64,000 nucleotides of DNA, from assembly GCF_023101765.2 (NCBI RefSeq), contig NC_064242.1, forward strand, positions 8,048,327-8,112,326, written 5' to 3'. Origin of the DNA: Spodoptera frugiperda (taxonomy: Eukaryota; Arthropoda; Insecta; Lepidoptera; Noctuidae). Position numbers and translations under genes: made by a program. Shown piece after piece: positions 35,891-48,390 of the stretch (the first letter of the stretch is position 1; every line of letters begins with the position of its first letter). The notes beneath the pieces were generated by a model that saw only the letters and a list, made by a program, of their open reading frames with translations, had not been told where the DNA came from and ran no database searches.

Positions 35891-36350
35891 AATATACTAG
35901 CTTCCGCCCGCGACTTCGTCCGCGCGGATGTCGGTCTCGCGTGGAAGTTTTATTTCTCCATTTTGAGTAACTCTGACAATGACATCTTATAAATATCTAT
36001 TGGACCCAAATATGGCGAGGCCCATAATAATTAAGAAGATCCCTGTTTTGAGCTACTGCTGTTGAGCTCGTAGAATAAAACTGAAAAATAAAGATTTTTT
36101 TTCTTCGTATTTTTCCAGTATAAAAAGTATCCTATTTTATGCCCAGAATAATAAGGTATAATTATACCAAGTTTCATCGATATCGAACCGTAAGTTTTCA
36201 CGTGTTGCCTGAACATACAGACAGACAAAAACATTTTTAAACACATATTAGGGTTTGGTATCGATCCAGTAACACCCCCTGCTATTTATTCTTTCAATAT
36301 TTTCAATGTACAGAATTGACCCTTCTACAGATTTATTATAATTATATATT
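35891..36350 (+). mobile_element. RTE-like LINE 3' end or derived non-autonomous element, copy A
   Basis: It begins with CTAGCTTCCGCCCGCGACTT, a block widespread in lepidopteran genomes in RTE-type LINE ends and their derivatives. It continues with a typical CCAAGTTTCATCGATATCGAACC-type section and a short ACAGACAGAC, and ends with GTACAGAATTGACCCTTCTA and TTTATTATAATTATAT. No open reading frame remains. The + orientation is inferred from the TTTATTATAA tail. Confidence 0.7.
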
Positions 36351-36362
36351 AATATGAATATT

Positions 36363-36402
36363 AATGAATGAATTAATCAATGAATGAATGAATGAATGAA
36401 TA
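36363..36402. repeat. (AATG)n microsatellite
   Basis: Interrupted AATG repeats of about ten units directly follow the tail of copy A, consistent with the simple-repeat tails often seen at the 3' ends of such elements. Confidence 0.85.
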
Positions 36403-36596
36403 AGAGTGTTATTAACGTAAGAGTAGACAAATATAATTAGAAAGCTCCAAACTGCTAAGCTATCGGGAGTTATACATGTCATTGGGAGTCAACCATAAGA
36501 GATAGACATTTGCTGTCGTGGAATATTTTTTAAACAATTTTACGGAGAACATTTCCGTCATACATGATTTCTGTGTAGCTTTAACCATTAAGGCTG

Positions 36597-36783
36597 CACA
36601 CGCGACGGAAGCTTAAAAAATGGAGTGAGTTCCCCGGTTTTCCCAACATTTCCCTTCACTGCTCTGCTCCTATTGATTGTAGCGTGATGAAAAGTATACT
36701 ATAACCTGCCCAGGAGTATGAAGAACAATTGTACCAAGTTTCGTTGAAATCCGTCGAGTGGTTTTTGTTTCTATAAAGAACAT

Positions 36784-36848
<65 letters not shown>

Positions 36849-36969
36849 AAATTTTCTGATTGCATTTTTGGCGTCAGTATCGATCTCTAATCACCCGCTG
36901 ATAGTTATTTTGGAAATATATTTCATGTACAGAATTGACCTCTCTACAGATTTATTATAAGTATAGATT
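36597..36969 (+). mobile_element. RTE-like LINE 3' end or derivative, copy B
   Basis: Same organisation as copy A: ACACGCGACGGAAGC, then TGTACCAAGTTTCGTTGAAA, a long CAGA microsatellite, and the end GTACAGAATTGACCTCTCTA followed by TTTATTATAAGTATAGAT. No coding capacity. Confidence 0.65.
36784..36846. repeat. (CAGA)n microsatellite
   Basis: About 63 bp of perfect CAGA/ACAG tetramer, some fifteen units, inside copy B at the position where copy A has only ACAGACAGAC. It has probably expanded by slippage. The 69-codon minus-strand frame across it is a product of the repeat. Confidence 0.95.
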
Positions 36970-37429
36970 TTTATTTTTTGATTTTTGAAATAAAAATATA
37001 TCTATGTCCTTTCTAAGGTTCTAAACTATATCTGTACCAAATTTCAACCAAATCCGTCAAATAGTTGCGGAGATTAATGGTATAAGCATAGAATGTTCGA
37101 CGTGATTCTTTAATTTGACATAACTTTTTTATTTATGAACCGATTGACATGAAACAAACATTAAATGTAAATTTAAGCATCCCACAATATATTCGTGAAA
37201 ACCGCATCCAACTCGGATCAGCCGTTTCTGAGATTAGCGCGCACAGACGAACAGACAAACAGACAAACAGACAAACAGACAAACAGACAAACAGACAAAC
37301 AGACAAAAAAAAAGTTAATTACATTTTTGGGTTCGACATCGACATAACAATAACCCCTGCTATTTTTTTTATTTTTATTTTCAATGTACAGACAGCACTT
37401 TTCTACGATTTTATTATATGTATAGATTT
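36970..37429 (+). mobile_element. RTE-like LINE 3' end or derivative, copy C
   Basis: The third consecutive member contains GTACCAAATTTCAACCAAAT, CCGATTGACATGAAACAAAC, an octamer microsatellite and a tail with ATGTACAGACAGCAC and TTTATTATATGTATAGATTT. It is more diverged from A and B than they are from each other. The 133-codon frame at 37,149-37,550 is a by-product of the microsatellite. Confidence 0.6.
37251..37307. repeat. (ACAGACAA)n microsatellite
   Basis: About seven perfect copies of the octamer ACAGACAA, at the same relative place in element C as the CAGA array in element B. Confidence 0.95.
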
Positions 37430-40400
37430 GACTATACTTAAAAACTCAGAAATGTTAAATTTGAACAATCTCTCAGTTAACGTTTTTCATAATCGTGTGG
37501 CCTTAATGCCAGGGTATTTCCTGCACACAAATTTATTAAAGTTCTCATAGTTTAAACCACTGATTACGCTTCGAGTCGCGTGGCTGCGCATCTTTCGTTC
37601 TAATTATCAGCACCCGCCCCGTAAAGCCCGAGGATGTAATATAAACTCCTCTAGTCGTACAGCTTAAGACTAAAGACAGAGACAACCTTATACAAATCTA
37701 TTTAACCTCTCTTTCTCTCGCCGATGCGCGCTACCCACTGCAATGTTTGATAGTAATTATCCACCCCGGATAGCTGTAATTGCCCTTTCAACCCTTCTTT
37801 GTACATTTAATATTCATTGTTACAACTTCAAATTGCTTACAACATTTAGATATAGATTATGCACGTTCAAGATAATTTCGATGCGGTTATGAATTTTAAC
37901 TGTTCAATACAAAGGGGTAAGGGCGCTGGTAAGAGCGTGCTTGGTACCACAGTTGAAGTGTTCAATGTTTGTACAATATGTACCCATTACTGTTTAGCTC
38001 ATAGCATGTCGCGGCCGCTATCACTTCCTACCATTATCGGTCTGGTACGTAGAGAAACCTGGCTCCTTAACTAATGTCTCCTTTTGTGACCGCAGGGCCG
38101 GTTTAATCAGTTGTTTATATTATTGCCAGCAACTGTGCGATTTAATCGTTCGTTTACCGTTTCTCATTGTATCTCGTTGAATGGTAGCGGCTTTTCCACG
38201 GCCGTGCGCCATACGGCAGATAGAAAATTTATAGGGGAAATGTACAACCAGCCAGCGATATTTGTTTAGGATTAAGAGATTCAGCTGTGCGTCGAGTTAG
38301 ACGATAAACAAAAGCTGCGTCACCGCAAACTGTTGTTTGTTTAATTGTACATGCATGATAACGCGCTGACGGGCCCGACTTCGGGGATTTAGAGTTTCAA
38401 GAGAAGGCTTAAAATATTGTGTCAGTTTACGCGTACCCCACAAGAAAGTTACGTGTAAGCCTACGGGATCTCAACCTAAACAACAATTAGGACAGCCTTT
38501 AAATTTAATTAGTCGCGGCTCAGTTCGTGGGTGTACCTTAGGATTTAATAAGCGCATTCCGTTTTCTGCAGATCTTAGTTGCAGATAGCTCGCTTAGAAG
38601 GTATAAGTGAAACTCAAAACCACTTAACTAAACATTTGCAATGTTCAGCGAAAACATGGTCTTTTGCACTTAAAGTAGGCATATTATGTACATGAAAGTT
38701 GCTTTCTCGCAAATTAATAGGGGTAATAAAACCGATGTAAACAGTAATACGTCAATTGGTACACAAAGGGTTCGTTTTCCAGCAATGTCTGTTCGATATT
38801 GCCTGTGCTTTATTGGATAAAAAAGTGAACGCGTTGCAAACACAGTGTTGTGTACGTGACATGGGAAGCGGTGTCCGTCGCGTCGATGTCCGGTGTATGC
38901 GCTGGGGAGGACCGTCTGTGGCGCGCCCGACGCATCCACATTAAGATAATCGAATGTCCGTCCATTCGTTAGTTAATTAAACACGATACGCCCGTCGTCG
39001 CGATCCTTCCGATTAATGACCTCAATTAAGCTAATCAACTCTTCGCAGATTTACGTTCGACATGAGTAACGATACGACAACAGTGTCGTCAGTTCCCTCT
39101 CGAGGGACTTGACCCGATGAGAGGTGAGTCTATTTATAGCCGGCAATAGGTGATATTTTAAGCAGTACGACACAAACAGTTGAATTAACTAAATTAATAA
39201 CACCTGTTTCCTCAATGCTGTTAGTTGTTAGTCGCTTATCGTATCGTTAGATCAGCAAATAAAGTCGTCTTATATGGTAATCGTTTAGATTGATGAGATG
39301 ATCGGCCGTAAGTACAAATTATGTTATGCATGAGTTTTCTAATAATAGACTCATTTTAAAATACAGTTAGTTTACATACATAATTTGGGAAAGTGACAGA
39401 CTGTCAAAATAAATTTCAAAATCAAAAATTACTTGCAGTTTCGATTATACTCATTAGCTGTATTGAAAGTGGGATATGTCATTATAGGAAAATTGGTTTT
39501 CCTCTCTTCTTTTAAATCGAATATCATAACGTAAGTATGTACGTAAAAATCTCATCCATAAGAATCTTGAAATAGGCAAGTGCACCGCAAAGTGCTTCTA
39601 AGATCAAGATATCCAGAATAACCCTATGTCACATTACGTTAGCAGTTTATCGTGGTAGTTCTCACAACGCGTCCCCACACGTTCTCTAATTCCGTCCATT
39701 GAATTCAAATTGAAGAGTAAAATGTCCGGACATTGGACTGGCCAGTCCGTGTATTGGAACAGAGCGTTTTAGCTAATAACTTAATTCCTCTGGGATTGGG
39801 CATGTGTGTCGGCCGATGTGACCTGTGTTTTGAACGGCGAAAAACATTATCCTATTATACGCGCCATATTTCGTACTGATGCAAGCGTTGTTTTTTTTTT
39901 GCGTAACTCGGATAAGCTTTATTTATGTAAACATTTTTCGAGATAGATGTTTGAATGTCCATATATAGACAGGGTATTTGAATTAAAACAACTGCTGCGT
40001 TAACCTGCAAACATAATAAGCGAGTTGTACTAGTAACTGTGCAAAGAGACTTGCAAACAAACGTACGAGGTGGACATTGAAGTGCACCTATGTTTTCTCG
40101 AAACGACGCAAACTCGGATACGAACATAACAATCACTGATGAATTAATAGACATAAGTTCATGATTTTTTCAAACCAGAAATATTATTTTATTTTTTTGG
40201 TTTTATTTAAGATTTAAACTATTATATTCCACTAAAATGGGAGTATGCCATAATATGTATATTGTGTAAGAAAATACTTTTTGGAAACTGTGTTTATTGT
40301 TCTACTTTTACAGTTCTTGCAAAACGAGTATACAAAGTTTCTACTTAGTTGAAATGGGCCTCAAGTTGCACGTTATTGAATTGGCTTGGCTACTCCATTT

Positions 40401-43400
40401 ACTAGCGGAGTCATGAATATTCCTCATGTGCAACATACTCGTACGCGGACGCTCGTGAGTTTCGTTTTACGCCATTTAGCTGTTTAGAGCAACGGCAATT
40501 CTCTGCGAATTGAAACGCGGTAATGACCATTGTAGGCGCCTAGCGTAAACGCTCTTATTTGCATCGAAACGTGTTCTAGCGCATTGCTTTCCTCGTCCCG
40601 TATTGCAAGTACTAGGAATGCGGCCAGTTTACTACCTAGTTGATTGCTTATGTTTTAGTGGCTAAGGGAATTGGGTTTAATATGTAAAAAGCAATTTAGA
40701 GCTTCGACGAATCCGATTGGAATCAGTTGTGAATCGTAGTTCAAAGCCAAATTGCTCCTTTATCTCAGCTATTGCCAATTAGACTATCAAACGTGGCTTC
40801 GTATTTGAATGATTAGTCAGTACGTAGTCTCGTTTATTGCTTTAGTCATGTTTTTGGTTTAATATTCTTTTTAGCTGTAGCCCGGAACACACCTTAATCA
40901 ATATTATGTTACGACTTTTCGATCAAACATGTTGGTGGCCTTATCTTTACACGTTCGAGTGCACTCATAATTTCTGCTAGTAGGGTGTAACGGTGGATCA
41001 TCATCGCGTTCCGTGTGTAAAGGATCCATCACGTTCTTCAGCCAGCGTAAGTAGGTCTGCTTCATCCCCCTCGTGCCTCACTTAAGAGGAAGCTAATGAT
41101 GGTTGTATCTGAAGTGTCGGAGTTCCCGTTCCATTGGTTCTTTATATCGTGCAGTCGGAGCCCATCGCGGTCGACAGAGATTAATCGACCGCCGCCTCAG
41201 AAGGTCGTATTAGCTATAACGGCATCCGGAAAATTGCTCGATTTTTCCACTCACACCCCCTTGTTGCCTGCGACTGCGTCTACATATTGACAATAAACCG
41301 TTCACGATACAAAATAACATTAATACTCAGTTCATGCTCACAAGATGTTATTTCTAAGTCACTATTGTTTCAGTTCTAAACTAGGTCGGGTTTTGTATGT
41401 TCAATAAGATTGTTTGCTTATGCTTAAATTTGTTTTCCAGGAAAGCGGATTAAGAGTAAGAGAATTTGTGTGGGCGTTCCATAAGTTGTGGCATACATAT
41501 TCATTCAATACCTGATGGATTTGGCCAATTATAATTTAATACCAAACCGTCATTTGTAGAAAGTTCAGAACTTTACCATAATTAACACAATGGTTGTGTA
41601 ATAGTATTATTAAAGTTTAAGATCTTTATAGTTTGATAACAATGCCAATGATTTCACAGAACTGTTGGCTTGATTATTATTAAAATTCTTTACTTAGCTC
41701 GCTTCTTACGTTACAGTTCTATCGAAGTCTCGTATAGACTTTCCCACTTCCAGAACTTACTCCTGTTGCTTTCTTAAATGTTCATCGAAAGACGTAACTG
41801 TCCAAGTAATGTTTTGTTATCTATAGAAATATTTTTTATTACATAGCCATTTACTGTGGAGCAAATTGCAAAATATGGGCGATTAAACTTCTGATTTAGT
41901 GTCCTTTTGGTTGAGCAGAGTGGATTCAAATAGCAAATCACTTTATACGCAGAAAAGTGCCTCAACTAGTTATGATTTGTTCAAAATTGTTGCAGTAGGT
42001 GAGAATGAAAGTACTCCTTTTTTAAATTAAACATAAATAGACATTATTTATTTTACGTATAATTATCAAAAGCATAACATTATTTTACTTTGGAAGATAA
42101 ATTAATGTTATGGTTTTTCAGGTAGCAGGTAGACCTGCTAACATTTGGTTTCCTGTCTAAAACCTAATATTTTTAGCAATTTTTAAAAAAAGTTGGGTAT
42201 ATTGCCTGGAAATAGAATTCTCAGGAAAAGTTCTTTTATTTTGACGCGATGCAATAAAATGTTTCGAAAATAATCGAAAGATGCCAATGTGAATTCATTT
42301 TATGCAGTTATTCGAAGCTCTTAGCTGTAATCGTTGCTTCAAAGCGAATATCTTTAGACGATACATTTACGGCAGATCATTTCACTTCTCGTGAAACCTT
42401 AAAGCGCAGCTCTTAAATGAGCGGATGCTTTTAGAGACGACAATTCTAGATGGAACAATAAAGGGAAACAATCTTATAAACTATTTCTTGATGGAAGTAC
42501 AAGTTCAATTACATTCTGTTCTTTCTTTAATGATGATCTTTAAATGGTTTCAAATTAATGAAGTTATTACAAATCAAAAATAATGTCCTTTTTGTCCACT
42601 GAATGAAATTAACCAGCCTTTCAACATAGTATGCGTCCTAAGTGTTTGTTCTTTCAATCATTTCAATATTTAGGAAGAGTGTTTATTTATATCTTTCAAA
42701 TATTCATAAGAAAATAGTAAGTCCTGGATATTTTGTGCCAACTGTGATGCAGCAAGCAGGAGTGCGGGCGGATCGTTTGTCTGATACAGTAATCGATAGC
42801 GGTAATTCCGATACTCCGCTGCTCTCATGGCCCAAGTCTTATTATTCACTGAACGTTTCTTCTTTTGTGTCCGGAGCGATATCAATCTGCGATCGTCGGC
42901 GCGTAGTGACGCCTAGGGCTTCGGTCTTCACCTATCTACGTGTAATTGCAATGCCCTATAGGGCGAGACTGGTTTTACTGCTACACATACCTAATGCCCA
43001 TACTGAGAACGTGTAACTCCGTCCGTCTGCCAATTAATTGCCAGCCTCAGTGACCACTACAAACGCCGAAACTATAAATTTTGCCTCGTGATGACCGTGC
43101 GATATATCTTTATTGAGCAGAACATGTTATCAACAACTTTATCCTTTTTTAACGCACTCGACGCTTTTATTCGATTTTTACAATACGTATTGGATTTGCC
43201 AGCCTTTTTAATAGGCCAATATTTCTTCTATTTTAGCAATCCAAATTCGAATCGAAAGGATTTTAACTATAGTTTGTTCCCACGAGGTAAATCTGACTGC
43301 ATCTTCGTTTAGTCGTTTATATTTCCGTAAATCGTTTTCAGGAGATCTTTTAATGGTACTATAAAACTAAGAATCTGCTTGCTTTATGTATTTACGTATA

Positions 43401-46273
43401 AGCTGGTGTATTATAGCGCATTATGCATTCACTAGTCAACACATAGGTAGAATTGCAAAATAGAATCACGTTTTCCATATATTTATTCGTTGGAAAGCTT
43501 GATGATTTTGAGAAGCAGTTTGCTAGCGAAAAATCCCGCGGTAGTTGCCATGTGACGTGTGTATTTACATACAAAACCGCGACCATGACCGGTTCAAAGA
43601 TAGAGCGTGGCATATCTAATCGGTGGACGGCTGTCAATCAGTATCTTGACAAGCCTTCGCGAAAGTTAACATGTTCTGGATCACTGGCCACTTGATCCAG
43701 ATTAATGTTTAGCTGTAATTTGGGTAACGGTAGCTCAGTAGTCAGTAGCCCATCGCGCATTAGAATGTTCCACTATCAGATACTTAATAATACTAACATT
43801 AAATACACGTATTGATTAACTTATCTTTAAGTATCAGGGTTGTCCCAGTTCATAATCAGATATGTGTATTAGATAGATTGTTTTTACTGATAACTACTTA
43901 GAGACTATTCAAAGACGCCACTCACGGTATACGAAAGTTAATAATCAATAGGTAGGTTTAGATATTATTATAAAGAGAAGACTGAGTACATACACCTCTC
44001 ACTTTAAAGTATCTATTAAAATTCGCAAAATCATATTATTACGTCCACTTTTTTTGCAGTTATAAAACGCAGTTGTATTTTTTCCGACTGCAATCAGACG
44101 ACCAAAGAGCCAGTGAAGTTAAAATGAAGTTGCGAGAGTACAAACTTAGTAGCTACAGGTTGATGTCTGAAACAAGCCGCTAACTGTCGGGCAGAACTCA
44201 CACAGCCAGGACACTGTTTGACTAATAGAGAACCGTAAACTACGAGAGTACTTTCCCATATTGAAGTTTTGATGGGCCCCGGACCCAATTGTTTGATTTA
44301 AGATATGCTATGGGTAATAAAGGAGTATTCGGAATGTTAGTTTATCGTACAATCGTAACGTGTTTACATCGCCCGCACTTTATCTTACATCGAACAAATT
44401 ACTATATCGGTCCGATGGGAACTCAGTTTTGAAGTTCAAGTACAACGTTCACAGTTAAGTCATCATCGTACGGATTAGTGTTTTAACTTCTAAGATCAGC
44501 ATTAAGATAATTTCCACGATCATTATGTTGCACTAAACAAGATAGTGGTAACTATTTAGAAATACTTGGAAACCATGCTGTTAATTGAATATTTTTTTAA
44601 AGTTGGAAATTGAATCATTTTAAACCAACAATTAAGTTTCCTTTTTAAATATGAATTATATACTTATGTCCTTTATTTTAAACTACTAAATGTGAAATAC
44701 TGTAGCTACAAATTCAGTACGGTCAGACAATTTGTCGTGCTGACGTTACCGGGACATAACTCTCTGGGGGCTATTTTGCAACCCGTTAAAATGGTGCATA
44801 AAATGTACGTTTGTAGAATTATTACTCAAATCCGATCGTTAAGAAGTATTTTCCACTAAAACTCATTGTAATAGCAACCTAAAAAGATTTGTGTACACCA
44901 GCTAACTCCAAATAATGCGGCATATTTAGAATTTAACAGTTGCCTCCAATGAGAATTGATCAATGACATGCTAACTCGATGCAAAATAGGTTTAGAAAAG
45001 CAATACAATGGAATGTATGCGATAATCTATCGACGCTTCACAAATAAGCGGGCGCTGCATATTTCGCGGACAGCGCAGCACTAGAGCTAGGACGGGCCAG
45101 TACAGTCGCGTAAAACGATAAGCTCTGTGATTTATGACTTATAAACGTAACACTTCCGCAGGCTTAGCACGCTAGATTTACACAACAATGCCTGACTATT
45201 CTGTGTACTGTACAAAAGGTCGCACACAAGTAAGTAGCTCTCCGTGCCGCCGAGCTATTCATTCATTCGTTAATTTTGTTTATGAATGTCATAAACCCTG
45301 CACCGGCACTACCGTGCAATCTGTAGTCGATACAGACAGAATGTGACATGTTTATGTGTAATTGTAGTGCGTAATGGTTGCCGGTGTCGCATTGTGATTT
45401 ATTAAGCTTTTTGAAGGTGTATAATATGTAATGATATCTTCTCAATATACCCACCTAGTAACTACATAAAATATGCCATGAGTGTAATGTAAACACGCGT
45501 ATGACAAACACTGCCGCGAAGGTTTGCTTGCTCGTTAATTAACTTATACGTGTGCCAACAATAAACCTTTTGAATAAATAGCTTATGATAATAAAACAAA
45601 TAAAGCGATTGTGTTGTGCGAATAGAGAAATAATGAGGGGAACACATTTGTATTGTTGATTTAGGTAAATTGTGTTAGGGAAAGTTTTAACGAATAGTAC
45701 AGTACCTACGAGTATACGTCGTATTAAGTAAAATTAGAAAATGAATTGTATTCGGTCAGATATTTGAAACAATTAATCCTGTTGTAATAGTTTCAATTTC
45801 TTAGCAGCGCAATTTAAAGCAATCGTTCCTTAATAAGGTCTTTAATAGTGCCAAGAAAAAAAAAACAGAAAACTCAGTATGTAAACTTTACTCGAACCGA
45901 ATTCGATTTATGATTTTTCAACTAACGAGTCAGCTGCAAACAATCCCATAAAAAAATAAACTCATAAACAAAATTGTGGCTTATGATTGTTTCGCTAACA
46001 ACATGCTAACCACCGCCAGTGATAGCGTCAGCGGTTACAATAAATTTCCTTTATAAATTAATCCGTAGACTTCCGTCTATGTGGCGGTTAGCCGCAAATT
46101 CGAAATTCAGGTAAACCTAGGTAAACTATCGAAACTAGTGCCAGGTGCAATACATTTGAAACACGGTCAGTGATGAGAGTTCGACTGCAGTTATGGAGTC
46201 TGTATAGCTTTACTTAATTGAAAGCTGTGAGCTTAGTAAACTTGTTTTATCTCTATTATAGGTATTATTTGAC
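37430..46273. other. Unique non-coding DNA with several CpG-rich patches
   Basis: No gene is supported. CpG-rich, GC-richer patches stand out near 37,560-37,740, 38,140-38,420, 38,840-39,120, 40,360-40,640, 41,000-41,290, 42,730-43,080, 43,520-43,690 and 45,000-45,250. Intervening DNA is AT-rich. Open frames of 60-124 codons coincide with these patches (for example 42,642-43,016 plus), often with an antisense frame as well, and match no family I know. The patches have the same texture as the preserved blocks of the duplication, so they are candidate conserved non-coding elements. Only comparison with another species would tell. Confidence 0.45.
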
Positions 46274-46440
46274 TACCTCGTTGGTCGAGTGGTCGCAAGT
46301 GCGACTGCCGGGAAATGGGGTCTTGGGTTCGATTAAAGGAGGGATTAGGCAAAGTATTTATTCAGATTTTCGACAATCAGTAGAAATACGGAGTCTTGAA
46401 TTGTGCCTACAATAGGCAATAGGCTCCTCAATCAACTTGC
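46274..46440 (+). mobile_element. tRNA-derived lepidopteran SINE
   Basis: It contains an RNA polymerase III A box TGGTCGAGTGG (46,282-46,292) and a B box GGGTTCGATT (46,325-46,334) at the spacing of tRNA-derived SINEs. The typical family body follows: AGGCAAAGTATTTATTCAG, ACGGAGTCTTGAATTGTGCC and AATAGGCAATAGGCTC. The sequence after the B box (GATTAAAGGAGGGATTAGG) is altered from the usual form. Not a tRNA gene: there is no acceptor stem pairing. Confidence 0.85.
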
Positions 46441-47139
46441 TTATACAATTGACTGTCTGGGAGTATAGGACTCATAACATACTAGATGAAAAGTGGATGT
46501 TAAATTGTCAATGAAGGTATCTTCGGGAAGCACGAGGAATTATGTCACGTGGGAACAAACCTCTTTACTTATTACTAAAAGCCTGTAAATTATCGTATCT
46601 TATTAGAAGCTGTTTGCAGCTATAACGCCTTATTAGCCGACTAGTATCAGTGCTGGCTTAAACAGATTTTATCTCAGGAAGATAGCCTTAAAACTAAATA
46701 AGCAGTATTAAACCTAGAGATTAGACTAAGTTACATCATTATCAGCTTAATTTTCTTAGCTTTAGATATGGATTAAACATGCTATGATATTTTGAAAGCT
46801 AATTACTTGCTTAGTCCCTTGTAGATACACCAGGATATTTTGTCTATAAGGGAATGATACTAAGATAAAAGAGCCTACTATTGAGATTGAAAGATAAGGT
46901 GTTTGAAACATTGCCTTTTACATGCTCATAGTTATGTATAAATTAAAAGTTAGTGCTACGTTAAGAATCACATAGGATTATCACTTATTTTGTGTCACGA
47001 ATAAAGAAAAAAGAAAATTATGTGCATTTTAACACAAAAAAAAGGAAATGAGTAAAGCTCTACAAGTTTCAATTCACAGAGGGGCTCTTCGTTATGTCTA
47101 ATTACGTCGTCGTTATTCACGTATCCATTAATGTACCGG

Positions 47140-48390
47140 TAAACTATGGCAACTTTACCGGACCCTTGGCAACTTTACCATACTATAGGTATTCAGTATA
47201 AACTCATTTATCTAAAAATCTACCCACTAGAATTCTGTTTTGTAATAGTAGTATTTTTTAGACATTAAAAGGAAATATTTACTATATTTTGCGTAGACGC
47301 AAGACTGCTATTATGCCAGTAATGGCCGTCACAAACGTGAAAATGTGCTAAAAGTTAGTAGTTCCTAAATTGTGCTCACAGAGCCTTAATTATATGTCAC
47401 AGGTGAGTGAAATTTTGATCTTGAATGTATAATATAGTTGGGATTACTGTTGTAATGTCAGCAATTGCTTTTCTTTAATTTATTGATAAATAATCGCTTC
47501 GGTAATGTTGACACAGGTTAGGTAAAGTTGCCACGGCCTGCTTTTGCAACTTTACCTACAGTTAGGGTTGGCAATAAATGTTTTTTTCTTGTTTGTGTGT
47601 ATGTAACCATTTTCGAATACCTAAATTTCCCAGCATAATAGTGAATATCCTGGATGATAAGTTATAATGTATTTAATAATACCTTTTGTTTTAGAGCCAA
47701 AATGGCTCACATAAAACAAAACCGCAGATAACTCGGAGTTAGACAATATAAAAAGTATACGAAAGTAATGTTAAAATTAGCTATGGAGATAGTGAAGTCA
47801 AAAAATTAAAAAGTCAAAAGATTAAACATTATTTTGTAGCCCTTTTTTACAATTTTAAACATAAATACTTAAAATTTTAGAACTTAATTTAGTTTAAAAG
47901 GGAACAATATTTATGTCAGATATTTATGCTTTTTTTTACTTTAGGTTTAAGGTTTATAATTTTTTTATACATGTCATAAAAAAATTCTCATTTTTTGACA
48001 AAGCGTAACAAATTATTTGTATGTAAATTACGATGAAACCCGTGGCAACTTTCCCTATTGTCTGTGTAGCCGTTATCTTTATAGATTTCCTCATATTGTT
48101 TGCATTATAATACGAAGAGGTCCTAGATGAAGCCCTCTGTACCTCAACAACTCTTTAATATGCAATACACGATGAATACGGCGCGTAGGTAAAGTTGCCA
48201 AAAATTTGGTATCTTTACCCATGTTGTTTTTTCTTTACTACGGCTAAAGTAAGCGTTTGTATATAATGACGATTACGGTAAAGTGAGCCAGATAGACTAC
48301 AATTCTAAATATATAGTTTTGGTTTCTATGCGTCTTATGGTTAAAAATATATTTCGATTTTTGTTCCAAAATATGGTAAAGTTGCCATGT
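47140..48390. repeat. Region with dispersed GGTAAAGTTGCCA motif on both strands
   Basis: The 13-mer GGTAAAGTTGCCA or its complement TGGCAACTTTACC occurs exactly at 47,147-47,159, 47,167-47,179, 47,521-47,533, 48,188-48,200 and 48,375-48,387. One-mismatch forms lie at 47,544-47,556 and 48,043-48,055, and a looser form at 48,277-48,290. The sequence between them is AT-rich and unrelated from gap to gap. I did not notice the motif elsewhere in the window. It may be internal to one mobile element or a binding-site cluster. No open frame of note lies between; the 109-codon frame at 48,244-48,573 minus is AT-driven. Confidence 0.75.

Noticed and set aside
36784..37307. Regular short repeats that could suggest a CRISPR-like array
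   Set aside because: Perfect tetramer and octamer repeats without spacers, inside eukaryotic transposon tails.
37149..37550. 133-codon frame, the longest in the window
   Set aside because: Its middle is a translated (ACAGACAA)n microsatellite inside a transposon tail.
42642..43016. 124-codon + strand frame in a CpG-rich patch
   Set aside because: The protein matches no family I know and an antisense 71-codon frame overlaps it. GC-rich patches lack stop codons by composition.
46282..46334. Possible tRNA gene (A and B boxes)
   Set aside because: No acceptor stem or anticodon arm can be formed, and the downstream sequence is the body of a known SINE type.
46781..46805. ATGATATTTTGAAAGCTAAT, resembling the bantam microRNA
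   Set aside because: The seed region does not match and there is no partner arm.
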